Source of the DNA: Neobacillus mesonae
GTDB lineage: Bacteria; Bacillota; Bacilli; Bacillales; Cytobacillaceae
Direction: 5' to 3'
Assembly (NCBI RefSeq): GCF_023715155.1
Contig: NZ_JAMBNQ010000013.1
Span: 47,877-111,876 of the forward strand
Length of the DNA: 64,000 nucleotides
A model generated the notes under the pieces. The model was given only the letters and a program-made list of their open reading frames with translations. It was not told the origin of the DNA and made no database searches. The first letter of the stretch is position 1. Every line of letters begins with the position of its first letter. This document shows, piece by piece, positions 34,473 to 44,210 of this stretch. Made by a program: the position numbers and the translations under genes.

Positions 34473-34519
34473 TAAAATTATAAAAAAGGTAAGCAACTAC
34501 CTAAAAGATGTGGATTACC
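34473..34519 (-). terminator. nested hairpins after glutathione peroxidase gene
   Basis: An outer GGTAATCC/GGATTACC pair encloses GGTAGTTGCTTACC followed by TTTTTTATA on the minus strand. T-runs occur on both strands. Confidence 0.5.
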
Positions 34520-34527
34520 CTTTTTTA

Positions 34528-35079
34528 TCAGATGTTACTTTTTACTAATAATTTTTCAATATCCCATGCTATATCTTCCGGTTTTGTGGTCGGTGAGAAT
34601 CGTTTTATGACATTACCATTTTGATCAATTAAAAACTTTGTAAAGTTCCATCTGATTTTTGATCCTTCTAATAGGTCTGGCATCTTATCCCGTAAAAAAT
34701 GGCAGAGTGATCCCTCTTTATCCAAATCTGAATCTTCTGGGGCCTGTTCCCGCAGGTATTGGTATAATGGATGTACATTTTTCCCATTGACGTCGATTTT
34801 TTGGAAGATAGGAAATGTCACATTATACTTCAATGAGCAAAAGCTGCTAATCTCCTCATTACTTCCTGGCTCTTGTCCTCCAAATTGGTTACATGGAAAA
34901 CCTAAGACCGTAAATCCATTTTCTTTATACGTTTCATATAATTTTTCGAGTCCTTCATATTGAGGTGTAAATCCACATTTACTAGCTGTATTCACAATCA
35001 GCATTACTTTTCCTTTATAGATATCCAGGCTAATTTCTTCTCCATTTGATAGCTTTGCTTGAAATGAGTATACTGACAA
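34528..35079 (-). CDS. glutathione peroxidase family thiol peroxidase (183 aa)
   Basis: Reduces peroxides, most likely with thioredoxin as in bacterial Gpx proteins. Catalytic Cys in [12 protein letters not shown], Gln in [12 protein letters not shown] and Trp/Asn in [11 protein letters not shown] form the usual tetrad; Cys replaces selenocysteine. The TTG at 35079 is chosen: AAGGAGGGG lies 6 nt before it, while the ATG at 35097 would place that site inside the coding sequence (reading MKEGKV). The segment from about 110 to 140 ([21 protein letters not shown]) is a longer loop than in many relatives. Confidence 0.88.
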   Translation of the reverse strand: MSVYSFQAKLSNGEEISLDIYKGKVMLIVNTASKCGFTPQYEGLEKLYETYKENGFTVLGFPCNQFGGQEPGSNEEISSFCSLKYNVTFPIFQKIDVNGKNVHPLYQYLREQAPEDSDLDKEGSLCHFLRDKMPDLLEGSKIRWNFTKFLIDQNGNVIKRFSPTTKPEDIAWDIEKLLVKSNI

Positions 35080-35670
35080 AACTTTCCCCTCCTTCATGAA
35101 TCTATTTTATTTTGCTTGATGTAAAAAGTACCACCAATAATTTTGTTGTTCTTACAATGTGCTTTATGTGAACACAATATAAGTTGTGTAATCAAATTTG
35201 AGGCTAGTTAAAACAAAGGAACGTTTAACATAAGTATGACCAAACTCGTATTCCAATCGAGAGTATAGCGGGCAAATATCCCGATGCGGAAATGACACAC
35301 TAAAGAGGTGAACAAGGATAAATCCTGCTTTTCAACTAAGACTATAATAAATATTCAATGAACTAATCAAGCATCGATATAAAAAGAATGCTAATTGCAT
35401 TAACTTAAATGATCGTTTTTCTTTAAGGATGTAAAAAGAAAATATCATCGTAAATAGTTGGTAAAGGAAAACCCTATATATATCTAAGTATCCCAATCAA
35501 AAACTTTATTAGAAGTACCTAAATCTCAAAATTGTCTCAATCATAAACACTTCTTTAATATCCAGAAAAAGTTTTAATTAAAATTAAATTGAAATGCGCC
35601 ATTAACTATCCAGAAACATCCGATTGAGCCTGTCAATAGTCTTTCATTTTAATCATTAACAGGCTGGAGC
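35080..35670. other. 590-bp intergenic region
   Basis: AT-rich sequence between two minus-strand genes. A CCTGTCAAT...ATTAACAGG pair at about 35632-35662 may end the oxidoreductase transcript. No ORF with a ribosome-binding site and no RNA gene was recognised. Confidence 0.4.
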
Positions 35671-36768
35671 CTATTCAGCAGTAACGTCAATAACAAATTT
35701 ACCAACGAGTGTTTTAGATAAGAAAGCTTTTTGAGCTTCTACCATATCTTTTAGTGGAAATTCCTTTGCTATTACTGGTTTGATTTTCCCTTCTTCGATA
35801 TAGCTAATAAGATTTAGAAAGGCTTCTTTTGTTTGATATGTGCTTCCAAATAGACTCAAATCTTTCAAATAAAGATCACGGACATCCAGCTCTACAAGAG
35901 GCCCACCAATTGCCCCAACAACTCCGTATTTTCCACCTTTTTTCAAGACTTGCAAAAGTTCTGGCCACCTGCCTCCAGCAGCCACATCTAAAACTACATC
36001 CACTTTCATTTTTCCAATCTTTTTAACATAGCTATCTCCTCTGAAGATAATTTCATCAGCACCATAGCTTTTAACTAATTCTGCTTTATCATGACCACAA
36101 ACAGCAATAACCTTGGCACCTCTTACTTTTACTAATTGTACAAGTGCAGAACCAACTCCACCTGATGCTCCAGTTACTAAAACTACATCATCCTTTTCGA
36201 CCCCTGCTCTACAAATAAGGTTTTCAGCAGTTCCATATGAGCAAGGAAATGTTGCCAGCTCATTATCAGATAAATTTGAACGGATTACAAAGGCTTCTTC
36301 TGAAAGTACGGTTGCATATTCGGCAAAAGTACCATCACATTCTGAACCAAAAGTAATACATTCTATCCCATTTTTACTTGATACACGTTCTTGAACCGAA
36401 CGTATTAATACTCTTTCACCTAGTCTGTCTTGACTAACACCGCCTCCAACGGCGACAATCGTACCACAACCATCAGCGCCTTGAATTCTGGGGAATTCCA
36501 TAGCTTGCCCAAGCCATGAACCATCGTCTTTAACGTCTTCATTAAATCCTGTTGCCCCGCCTGTATTGGTTTCTAATTTTACACTTTTTGAATACCATCC
36601 TATACGTGTGTTCACATCCGTATTGTTTACAGCTGCTGCACCAATTTTCACCAATACTTCTCCTGCTTTGGGTGTTGGAACGTCAATATCTGTGCGATAC
36701 TCTAATTTTTCAAATCCGCCATTACCTGTTAAATATACGCCCCGCATTTTTTTGGGTATTAGGTTCAC
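35671..36768 (-). CDS. zinc-type alcohol dehydrogenase-like (MDR) oxidoreductase
   Basis: 365 aa. GroES-like N-terminal part (GEVLVKIGAAAVNNTDVNTRIGWY; FPRIQGADGCGTIVAVGGGV) and an NAD(P)-binding Rossmann domain (VVLVTGASGGVGSALVQLVKVRGAKVIAVCG). The Cys/Asp/Glu pattern of a catalytic zinc site is absent, as in quinone oxidoreductases (NNTD segment). The start is GTG with AAAGGAG upstream. An insertion around LETNTGGATGFNEDVKDDGSWLG is longer than in most QOR-type members. Substrate unknown; single-gene unit. Confidence 0.85.
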   Translation of the reverse strand: MNLIPKKMRGVYLTGNGGFEKLEYRTDIDVPTPKAGEVLVKIGAAAVNNTDVNTRIGWYSKSVKLETNTGGATGFNEDVKDDGSWLGQAMEFPRIQGADGCGTIVAVGGGVSQDRLGERVLIRSVQERVSSKNGIECITFGSECDGTFAEYATVLSEEAFVIRSNLSDNELATFPCSYGTAENLICRAGVEKDDVVLVTGASGGVGSALVQLVKVRGAKVIAVCGHDKAELVKSYGADEIIFRGDSYVKKIGKMKVDVVLDVAAGGRWPELLQVLKKGGKYGVVGAIGGPLVELDVRDLYLKDLSLFGSTYQTKEAFLNLISYIEEGKIKPVIAKEFPLKDMVEAQKAFLSKTLVGKFVIDVTAE

Positions 36769-37094
36769 AATGATTCTCCTTTAAAAAATTTTTACGTGAA
36801 TTTACTTTATTTCTATTTGTAATTTTTGAATAAACCACGATACAGGGTTCATCTTTGACCGGTTTTTAAGGTTTACAGACGTCCAGCGGTTTTAGTAAGA
36901 GAATCTTTAGTTATAGAGCTTGGAAGAAGAACATCCGAAACCTCCATTTCCAGGCTTCAAGAAGTAAGTGGTATGTTATGAGAAAAGAATTTACCAGAGT
37001 CACTTGTTAGAAAAACATAAAATAAAAGGTGAATGTTTCCATGTATTATAGAGAACGAAAGTAGATTTTTTACCTTGATAGACGAAAAAAGATA
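36769..37094. other. intergenic region with possible short gene remnant
   Basis: On the plus strand, 36870-36981 is an uninterrupted 35-codon stretch (VYRRPAVLVRESLVIELG...) between two stops. It reads like protein but has no start or ribosome-binding site. It may be a decayed fragment; the family is not recognised. Confidence 0.25.
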
Positions 37095-37095
37095 A

Positions 37096-37124
37096 GGTTA
37101 TTCCAATTGAAAATTGGAATAACC
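37096..37124 (-). terminator. terminator of BCCT gene
   Basis: GGTTATTCCAATT pairs perfectly with AATTGGAATAACC around a 3-nt loop. On the minus strand TTATCTTTTTTC follows. Confidence 0.85.
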
Positions 37125-37194
37125 TAACGAGTCTTGATACATAACCCAAATTAATATGTTTACTCAGAACACTTTTAAAGATTTTTATTTTACC

Positions 37195-38751
37195 TTATTC
37201 CGCCTTTGACATTTCCTGTTTAGTATGGCCAATATTATTGATAACACTGGATCGAAACTCATGTGCAGAATGGGCCTTTTCTTTTGTAACTGCTTTCAAA
37301 ATAGAGTAACACATGATGACCATTAAAATATAAAACGGAAAAGCAATGGCAATCGAAACGGTTTGGACGGCTGATACACCGCCGCTGATTAAGAGGACGA
37401 TAGCCGATCCGGAAATAAATAATCCCCAGACCATTTTTAACTTGTTCGACGGGTTTAGTGTTCCGTTGCCGCTGTACATTCCTAAAACATATGTTGCTGA
37501 ATCGGCGGAGGTAATAAAGAAACTAGAAATCAACAGGATAGCAATAAAGCTTAACACTGAACTGAAAGGGAAATTCCCTAAAAATGAAAATAATGCGATT
37601 GTCGTATCATTATTGATGGCTTCTGCTAGAGCAGTCTGTTTCAAATCATGAACGAAATGAAGAGCAGAGCCTCCTAGAACAGAGAACCACATAAAGTTAA
37701 TCAATGTAGGAATGATTAGTACACCAATGAGAAATTCCCTAATTGTTCTACCTTTTGAAATCCGGGCAATAAATGTCCCAACAAAAGGTGCCCATGTGCT
37801 CCACCATGCCCAATAAAATATGGTCCATGCTACAATCCATGTATCCGTAGAGAAAGTTTGCAATCTTAAGCTCATTGGGATAATATCTCGTAAATATTCT
37901 CCAGTGGCATTAGTGAAGATTCTCATGATTTGGGAAGAAGGGCCAAGAATAAAAATTAAAATCATGAGGGAAAAGGCGATAATCATATTTAAGTTTGATA
38001 ATATTTTTACACCACGATTTAATCCAGAGTATGCAGACACCATAAAGAGAACGGTTACAATAGAGAGTAATATAATCTGGAAGGTTAAAGTATTGGGAAC
38101 GCCCCATACTGTATTTAAACCTCCTGCCAGCTGTAATGTCGTAACACCTAGAACGGTTGAAACCCCGATTGCCGTCATAAAGGTAGAATAGATATCAATA
38201 CTTTTCCCAAGCGGGCCGTAAATTCTGTCTTTTAATACCGGATAAAAAATAGAACTTATGAGTCCAGGGAGGTTTTTTCTAAATTGAAAGTATGCAAGTC
38301 CTAAAGCAACTACTGCGTAAATGGCCCAGGCATTGAATCCCCAATGAAAAAAGACAAATTTCATGGATGTATCAGCTGCTTCTGCTGTACCTCCTTTACC
38401 CATTGGAGGGGTTATATAATGCATCACAGGCTCTGCCACTCCCCAAAAAACCAAACCACATCCCATGGCTGCACTAAACAACATGGCTAACCATGACTTT
38501 GTACTATACTCTGGCTTATCGGTATCCTTGCCTAACTTAATATTTCCATATTTAGAAAACATTAAATAGACACATAGAACGAGAAATAAGAATGCGGCTA
38601 TAAGATAGAACCAGCCGAAATCTTCAGATGTCACTTTTAAGATGGCTGAAAAAACGTTGTTCAACCCATCAGTAAAAAAGATCCCTAATAAGATAAAGGC
38701 TAAAGTTAGAGTCATAGAGGCAACAGCAATAATATTGTTTTTATTAATCAA
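37195..38751 (-). CDS. BCCT family betaine/choline/carnitine-type transporter
   Basis: 518 aa, 12 helices. Marks: DFGWFYLIAAFLFLVLCVYL in helix 1-2, SKYGNIKLGKD loop, MLFSAAMGCGLVFWGVAEPVMHY, and in helix 8 the aromatic box FYWAWWSTWAPFVGTFIARISKGRTIREF. BCCT carriers import quaternary-amine zwitterions such as glycine betaine, choline, carnitine or ectoine, usually with sodium. Start TTG with GGAGGAGAG upstream. It is divergent from the aldehyde dehydrogenase, and the two promoters share ATCATGRT-type sites, which ties it to the catabolic cluster rather than to osmoprotection. Confidence 0.92.
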   Translation of the reverse strand: MINKNNIIAVASMTLTLAFILLGIFFTDGLNNVFSAILKVTSEDFGWFYLIAAFLFLVLCVYLMFSKYGNIKLGKDTDKPEYSTKSWLAMLFSAAMGCGLVFWGVAEPVMHYITPPMGKGGTAEAADTSMKFVFFHWGFNAWAIYAVVALGLAYFQFRKNLPGLISSIFYPVLKDRIYGPLGKSIDIYSTFMTAIGVSTVLGVTTLQLAGGLNTVWGVPNTLTFQIILLSIVTVLFMVSAYSGLNRGVKILSNLNMIIAFSLMILIFILGPSSQIMRIFTNATGEYLRDIIPMSLRLQTFSTDTWIVAWTIFYWAWWSTWAPFVGTFIARISKGRTIREFLIGVLIIPTLINFMWFSVLGGSALHFVHDLKQTALAEAINNDTTIALFSFLGNFPFSSVLSFIAILLISSFFITSADSATYVLGMYSGNGTLNPSNKLKMVWGLFISGSAIVLLISGGVSAVQTVSIAIAFPFYILMVIMCYSILKAVTKEKAHSAHEFRSSVINNIGHTKQEMSKAE

Positions 38752-38913
38752 ATGACACTCTCCTCCAATATGGTTATTTTAAAAATCAATGCGTACCTCT
38801 AGTGAATTCCAGTATTTTACTCCGTTATCCCCGCCTTTCCTCGTTATTTGGTACTACCTAAGAGTCAAACATAGATGACTGAAAGAATTTACAATGTAAA
38901 AAGTAAGAAATAG

Positions 38914-38942
38914 TGACCATGATTTTATTATTATCATGGTCA
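38914..38942. promoter_or_regulatory. candidate operator for the BCCT promoter
   Basis: TGACCATGAT and ATCATGGTCA form a perfect 10-bp inverted repeat with a 9-bp centre. It lies just downstream of a minus-strand promoter-like TTGTAT-17-TATAAT near 38960-38985. Confidence 0.5.
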
Positions 38943-39104
38943 AAACACTATTATGACAGTGATTATATTATAAATCCAAAATCTATACAACTGATTTTTT
39001 TGAAAATATAAATAATTTAGATAACAAAATATAGAGATAAAGCTCTTAAAACAGCATGATAAAAGCACCATTTTTCAGGTGAAAAAATATTTGAAAAATT
39101 TAGA

Positions 39105-39170
39105 TTGTTAAGTAAAAAGTTCTGTGCTAAGATAACACTATAAAAATCATGATAATAAAAAAATCATGAT
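39105..39170 (+). promoter_or_regulatory. ALDH promoter with two ATCATGAT palindromes
   Basis: -35 TTGTTA (39105-39110), 17 bp, -10 TAAGAT (39128-39133). Two copies of ATCATGAT (39146-39153, 39163-39170) lie just downstream, 17 bp apart. They share the ATCATG core with the inverted repeat at 38914-38942, so one regulator could control both divergent genes. Confidence 0.5.
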
Positions 39171-39209
39171 TTCCAATCTTGCTAATACATTTTTAAGGGG
39201 GCAAAATAA

Positions 39210-40676
39210 TTGGAAATTCAAACGACGGCAAAGAAGTATTCAAATTATATTAATGGGGAATGGACCTCTCCATTAAGTGAACAGGTTTATGCAAGTGTGA
39301 ATCCAGCAAACAAAAATGAAATTGTCGGTTATGTTCCCACTTCTTCTGAAAAGGAACTAAATGAAGCCGTTTCTGCTGCAAAAGCGGCCAGCCGCGGATG
39401 GAGAAAACTGGCTGGATCTGTAAGAGGGGATTACCTATTCAAAGCGGCAGCTATTTTAGAGCAGAGAGCAGTTGAAATTGCGGAAACAATGACGCGTGAG
39501 ATGGGAAAAACCTTTCCTGAAGCAAAAGGAGAAACCATGCGCGGGGTTAATATTCTCCGTTATTATGCAGGCGAAGGGATGAGGAAAATCGGCGATAATA
39601 TACCATCATCTGATAGTGAAGCCCTGATGTTTACAACTCGTTCTCCATTAGGAGTGGTAGGGGTTATTACACCTTGGAACTTTCCAGTTGCCATTCCAAT
39701 TTGGAAAATGGCACCTGCTCTGATCTATGGAAATACGGTGGTTTTAAAGCCGGCATTTGAAACTTCTGTAACCGCTGTCAAAATCATTGAATGTTTTCAT
39801 GAGGCTGGATTTCCTGCAGGAGTCGTGAATGTGGTAACCGGTCCGGGGAGTGTCATCGGCCAAGGACTCATTGATCATCCAGATGTAAATGGAATTACAT
39901 TCACCGGTTCAGAAACCATAGGAAAGCGGGTCGGACAGGGTGCTTTTGCTCGCGGGGCTAAATATCAATTAGAAATGGGCGGCAAAAATCCAGTCATTGT
40001 TGCATCCGATGCTGACTTGGATCAAGCAGTGGAAGCAACCATAAGCGGAGGATTAAGGTCGACTGGACAAAAATGTACCGCGACTAGCAGAGTTATCGTT
40101 CAACGAGAGGTGTACGAGGAATTCAAGGGAAAATTACTAGCGAAAGTGAAGGAAATAAAAGTAGCGAATGGGATGGAAAGTGACTCTTGGATGGGGCCTT
40201 GCGCCAGTGAAAGTCAATTAAATACGGTGTTATCTTATATCCAAAAAGGGATTGATGAAGGGGCAGTACTTCTCTATGGAGGGAAAAGAATAGAAGAAGG
40301 GGAACTTCAACAAGGTTTCTATGTCCAGCCTACCGTTTTTGAAAACGTAAAACCGGATATGACGATTGCGCAGGAGGAAATTTTTGGTCCGGTGTTAGCT
40401 CTTATCCAGGTTGACACATTAGAGGAAGCTTTGGAAGTAGCGAATGATGTGAAATATGGACTTAGTGCTTCTATTTTTACTAAAAATATCGGGAACATGC
40501 TCTCATTTATTCAAGATATGGATGCGGGTCTTGTCCGCATTAATGCAGAAAGTGCAGGCGTAGAGCTTCAGGCGCCATTCGGCGGGATGAAGCAATCTAG
40601 TTCCCATTCACGGGAACAGGGTCAAGCAGCGATTGAATTCTTCACATCTATTAAAACGGTATTTGTGAAACCATAA
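39210..40676 (+). CDS. aldehyde dehydrogenase (KGSADH-like), catabolic cluster
   Basis: 488 aa. [20 protein letters not shown], cofactor GSETIGKRV, Glu in [11 protein letters not shown], Cys in [24 protein letters not shown]. It is closely related along its whole length to the 2-oxoglutarate semialdehyde dehydrogenase at 15148-16611, clearly a paralogue. Start TTG with AAGGGGG upstream. In this setting it would oxidise an aldehyde released during breakdown of the imported compound; 2-oxoglutarate semialdehyde itself is possible, as in hydroxyproline-betaine routes. Confidence 0.88.
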   Translation: MEIQTTAKKYSNYINGEWTSPLSEQVYASVNPANKNEIVGYVPTSSEKELNEAVSAAKAASRGWRKLAGSVRGDYLFKAAAILEQRAVEIAETMTREMGKTFPEAKGETMRGVNILRYYAGEGMRKIGDNIPSSDSEALMFTTRSPLGVVGVITPWNFPVAIPIWKMAPALIYGNTVVLKPAFETSVTAVKIIECFHEAGFPAGVVNVVTGPGSVIGQGLIDHPDVNGITFTGSETIGKRVGQGAFARGAKYQLEMGGKNPVIVASDADLDQAVEATISGGLRSTGQKCTATSRVIVQREVYEEFKGKLLAKVKEIKVANGMESDSWMGPCASESQLNTVLSYIQKGIDEGAVLLYGGKRIEEGELQQGFYVQPTVFENVKPDMTIAQEEIFGPVLALIQVDTLEEALEVANDVKYGLSASIFTKNIGNMLSFIQDMDAGLVRINAESAGVELQAPFGGMKQSSSHSREQGQAAIEFFTSIKTVFVKP

Positions 40677-40691
40677 AGAAAGGACATTGAA

Positions 40692-40737
40692 AAATGGTGA
40701 GCGGGCGCTATAGTCCCCGCTGTGTCCGCCATTTTCC
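40692..40737 (+). terminator. long imperfect hairpin between ALDH and DMT genes
   Basis: AAAATGGTGAGCGGG pairs with CCCGC...CGCCATTTTCC. The T-run after it is short (TTTTCCTTT), so it may be partial termination only. Confidence 0.45.
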
Positions 40738-40754
40738 TTTGTGGGGATTTGTCA

Positions 40755-41669
40755 ATGCCGAGGGTTTTCATTGGCAGTATATGCTTGCTTACAGCTGCAG
40801 GTATGTGGGGAGGAATGTATGTCGTTGGCAAGTATGCTCTTGAGTATATTTCTCCTTTTGTCCTTCTATGGCTGCGGTATCTAATTGCTTTTGTGATCTT
40901 ATGTATCTGCTGGTTTCAAAAGAGGGAGCCAATTAATCGGAAGGATTTTCCTTTGATTGCTTGGCTGGGGTTGATGGGATATTGTGTTTCAAATGGCGGC
41001 GCTTTTGTCGGCACCTATTTATCAACGGCACATATGGGTGTATTGATTTCATCAGCTTCCCCGGCCTTCACCTTGGTATTTGCCTGCTTTTTCATTAAGG
41101 AAAAATTGACATGGAAAAAACTAATCGCTGTTGTAACGTCCATGTATGGCTTGTTTCTTATCATCGGTTATGAAGAAAACAGCCGGGGGCACTTAATAGG
41201 AAATGTGATTTTATTAGCAGGAGCAGCATCTTGGGCGCTATATAGTGTAAATGTTAAAAGCATCGGGGCGAGATATTCCTCTCTTACCCTTACAACCTTT
41301 GCCACCGGTGCTGCCTTGATTTTAATCACTCCTGCCATGCTCATAGATGTGGAACCAAAGGATTTTATGAATATACAAAAGCCCTCCATTCTAATGGGCA
41401 TACTCTATCTTTCTATTATTGCTACGGCAGCTGCCTTTTTCTTGTGGAATAAAGGTATGGAAATGATGGAGGCCGGCATTGGTTCCATGTTTTACTTTTT
41501 TGCTCCTGTTATTGGGGGACTGCTTAGCTGGATCTTTTTAAAAGAAACGATCTCGCAAAGTTTTATGGTTGGAGGACTCCTCATTTTCATGGGTATGTTC
41601 GTCCTAATTTCCAAAAAGCCGCAGGTTTGGTTAAAAGTAAAATCTAAAAGTAAGAGTATAGACTATTAA
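40755..41669 (+). CDS. EamA/DMT-superfamily permease
   Basis: 304 aa, ten helices in two EamA repeats: first LLTAAGMWGGMYVVGKYALEYISPFVLLWLRY, second GNVILLAGAASWALYSVNVK and AAFFLWNKGMEMMEAG. The end is Lys-rich (KVKSKSKSIDY). ATG 40755 follows GTGGGGA. Members export or import metabolites. Within this cluster it could export a by-product or import an alternative substrate. Confidence 0.85.
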   Translation: MPRVFIGSICLLTAAGMWGGMYVVGKYALEYISPFVLLWLRYLIAFVILCICWFQKREPINRKDFPLIAWLGLMGYCVSNGGAFVGTYLSTAHMGVLISSASPAFTLVFACFFIKEKLTWKKLIAVVTSMYGLFLIIGYEENSRGHLIGNVILLAGAASWALYSVNVKSIGARYSSLTLTTFATGAALILITPAMLIDVEPKDFMNIQKPSILMGILYLSIIATAAAFFLWNKGMEMMEAGIGSMFYFFAPVIGGLLSWIFLKETISQSFMVGGLLIFMGMFVLISKKPQVWLKVKSKSKSIDY

Positions 41670-41751
41670 TCTGTTTTTTTTTCACTATTTTATGACCATG
41701 TTCATTATATGAGTTTGATTTTAATAAACATTTTTAAAAGAGGTGAGAGTT

Positions 41752-42879
41752 TTGGAAACGGTTTTAAAAGAAAATGAAGTAAATCAAAAAGTTGAAAAGG
41801 GATTAATCGATTGCGATGTCCATCCATACCTAGCTGATTTTAATGAGCTTATACCTTATTTGGAAGAAGGTATCCAAAAGCATATGAACATTGGCCGGTT
41901 TGAAAAAAGCATGCTGTCCAATATGAATGCTGGCGCTTTTACTTTTCCAAAAGCGAGGTATGCAAATCCGAACCATGTTCTTCGTTTAGATGCCATCACA
42001 CCAGAGGGAGGGGTTCCTGGATCTGATCCTGTTTTTACCGCTCAGGATTTGCTGGATAAGCATCAACATACGTATGGAATTTTGAATATCGGACATGGAA
42101 CAATGGCCGGTTACCATAATGTAGAGATTGCTGCAGGCTATACGTCAGGCTCTAACGATTGGCTTTATGATCGGTGGGTTCTGAGTGACCCTCGTTTTAA
42201 GATGACCATGTCCGTTACTCCTGTTGCACCGGATTTAGCGATTGAGGAGATTAAACGGATTGGCCATAAACCAGGGATTGTTGGAATCAATTTGCAGTGC
42301 ATTAATATCCCGTTAGGAAAACGGCATTTCTGGCCGCTGTATGAAATAGCTCAGGAGTACAATCTTCCTATCGTTCTCCATCCGGATTGTGAGGGAACGG
42401 CAGAGTATGCACCACCTAATGCAGTTGGGCCGGCATCCACTTATGCAGAATGGCATACTTCACTGTCATTGATTGCCCAAAGGCAAATTGCGAGTCTGGT
42501 TTGTGAAGGTGTTTTTGAGAAGTTTCCTAATTTGAAATTCAATTTTATTGAGTATGGGTTTTCTTGGCTTCCATCCTTAATGTGGAGACTGGATAAAAAC
42601 TGGAAGGCGCTCCGAAGCGAAATGCCGTGGGTGAAGAAATTGCCAAGTGAGTATATTAGAAGCAATGTCCGCTTGGGTACACAGCCAATCGAAGAATCAT
42701 TTCATCCGAAAGATATTGTTCAGTTAATCCAAATGGTAAAAGCCGAAGACATGCTGTTGTTTGCGAGCGATTATCCGCATTGGGATGGTGACGAGCGTGA
42801 TAGTGCCTTCTTACACTTCCCGGATGATCTAAAACAGAAAATTTTTTATGACAATGCTAAAAATTCATACAGACTTTAA
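41752..42879 (+). CDS. amidohydrolase-family (Amidohydro-rel/ACMSD-like) TIM-barrel hydrolase
   Basis: 375 aa. Metal motif DCDVHPYL (DxH) near the start, then IGHGTMAGYHNVE, the metal Lys/His region VLHPDCEGTAEY, the YGFSWLPSLMWRLDKNW segment typical of the Amidohydro_2 group, and the final Asp in LFASDYPHWDGD. TTG 41752 is chosen because AAAAGAGGTGAG precedes it; the GTG at 41743 lies within that sequence. A TATGACCATGTTCAT sequence upstream resembles the operator of this cluster. Relatives hydrolyse C-N bonds or decarboxylate; the substrate here is unknown. Confidence 0.82.
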   Translation: METVLKENEVNQKVEKGLIDCDVHPYLADFNELIPYLEEGIQKHMNIGRFEKSMLSNMNAGAFTFPKARYANPNHVLRLDAITPEGGVPGSDPVFTAQDLLDKHQHTYGILNIGHGTMAGYHNVEIAAGYTSGSNDWLYDRWVLSDPRFKMTMSVTPVAPDLAIEEIKRIGHKPGIVGINLQCINIPLGKRHFWPLYEIAQEYNLPIVLHPDCEGTAEYAPPNAVGPASTYAEWHTSLSLIAQRQIASLVCEGVFEKFPNLKFNFIEYGFSWLPSLMWRLDKNWKALRSEMPWVKKLPSEYIRSNVRLGTQPIEESFHPKDIVQLIQMVKAEDMLLFASDYPHWDGDERDSAFLHFPDDLKQKIFYDNAKNSYRL

Positions 42880-42900
42880 TAATGGAGAGGGGGAAATAAA

Positions 42901-43323
42901 ATGGAAACAATGCAGGCAAGCAATTCAGTAAGCGTAGTAGTATGTGCGGCAGAGAATCTGCAGCCAGGTCAGCGCAAAATTGCAGTTGTAGACGGGGTAG
43001 AAATTGCGATATTGAATGTCGATGGGGAACTTTATGCTTTCAGGAACCGCTGTCCACACCAAGGAGTGGAGATGATTTATGGCACAGTAAGCGGAACAAT
43101 GCTCCCATCTGACCCTGGTGAGTACATTTATGGATGTGACAATCAGATTGTCAGTTGCCCACTGCATGGCTGGGAATTCGATATGAAAACAGGAAAATCT
43201 CTATTCAGCTCTAAAGTGTCAGTCGGAAACTATGAAATTCAAGAAATAGACGGCTCGATTGTCTTAAAGGTTAAGAGAGAGCCAAAAAGTGTCAGCCTAA
43301 AAAACTTCCGTTGCTCACATTAA
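42901..43323 (+). CDS. Rieske [2Fe-2S] ferredoxin-like protein (140 aa)
   Basis: A single Rieske domain: RNRCPHQGVEM (Cys-x-His box 1) and SCPLHGWEFDMKTGKS (Cys-x2-His box 2). The boxes are separated by an insert (YGTVSGTMLPSDPGEYIYGCDNQ) longer than usual in NirD/BphF-like proteins. No oxygenase catalytic domain is present, so it is an electron carrier or a separated subunit. GGAGAGGGGG precedes the ATG. It is likely co-transcribed with the amidohydrolase (21-nt gap). Confidence 0.88.
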   Translation: METMQASNSVSVVVCAAENLQPGQRKIAVVDGVEIAILNVDGELYAFRNRCPHQGVEMIYGTVSGTMLPSDPGEYIYGCDNQIVSCPLHGWEFDMKTGKSLFSSKVSVGNYEIQEIDGSIVLKVKREPKSVSLKNFRCSH

Positions 43324-43396
43324 TTTTTTAGGCTGAACTTACATCACTATTACTATATCATTCTTTAATCCAAAACTTCAAGGAGGAGAAACTATA

Positions 43397-44128
43397 ATGA
43401 CAAATGCGGTAAAAGACTTGGTGACATTACTGAAAGCAGGGGACATTCAATTCGAAGAACTTGGTATTGAGGCTGAAGTCCAGGAAATTGCCATGGCGGT
43501 AAATCCGATATCGAAAACAATGGGCGGCGGCATCTGCAAAATTAAGGAATGCAGCTTCGACTGGCAATTAAAATACGATGAAATTATCTTTGTTCAGTCT
43601 GGCAGCATGTATATTGGCCACAATGGAAAGAAAATTGAAGCAGAAGCAGGAGATATTTTCTATATGCAAGAGGGGGCTGTAATTACTTACGGCACCGATG
43701 CTGAAGCAGAATTCTTCTTTTCTACCTATCCTGTTGACTGGAAGATTGTAAAGAAAGATGTTGTGTATGAAGATACGGGGAAAGATCTTGTCACATTAAT
43801 TAAACGGTCGGGTATCGAGTTCAGCCCGCTGGGAATTGAAGGCGAGATTCAGGAGATAGCACCTGTGCTGAACTCAATTTCAGCAAATATGGGCGGCGGT
43901 ATCTGCCGCATGAAAGAGTGTCATTTTGATTGGCAAATCAAGTACGATGAAATGATTTATGTATCAAAGGGAAGTATGTACATTGCCCATAATGGTGAAA
44001 AGATTGAAGCCAAGCAGGGAGATATTTATTTTATGAAAGACGGCGCAGAAATCACTTATGGAACAGATGAGGAAGTGGAGTTTTATTTTACTCTATATCC
44101 TGTGAACTGGCGCCAATTGAAAAACTAG
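43397..44128 (+). CDS. tandem EutQ-like double-cupin protein (243 aa)
   Basis: Two repeats of about 120 residues, nearly parallel: KDLVTLLKAGDIQFEELGIEAEVQEIA against KDLVTLIKRSGIEFSPLGIEGEIQEIA, then MGGGICKIKECSFDWQLKYDE against MGGGICRMKECHFDWQIKYDE, and GDIFYMQEGAVITYGTDAEAEF against GDIYFMKDGAEITYGTDEEVEF. Each is an EutQ-type cupin strand set. The classic cupin metal His residues are mostly lost. The duplication is internal and recent enough to be obvious. AAGGAGGAG precedes the ATG. Function is not known. Confidence 0.78.
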   Translation: MTNAVKDLVTLLKAGDIQFEELGIEAEVQEIAMAVNPISKTMGGGICKIKECSFDWQLKYDEIIFVQSGSMYIGHNGKKIEAEAGDIFYMQEGAVITYGTDAEAEFFFSTYPVDWKIVKKDVVYEDTGKDLVTLIKRSGIEFSPLGIEGEIQEIAPVLNSISANMGGGICRMKECHFDWQIKYDEMIYVSKGSMYIAHNGEKIEAKQGDIYFMKDGAEITYGTDEEVEFYFTLYPVNWRQLKN

Positions 44129-44210
44129 ATTCCAAGATTTGCTCGCCTGCTCATTCAGCCTGTTTGGCTGAATGGGTTGACGGCAATTTAAAGCGAGGTG
44201 AAATGGGGAA

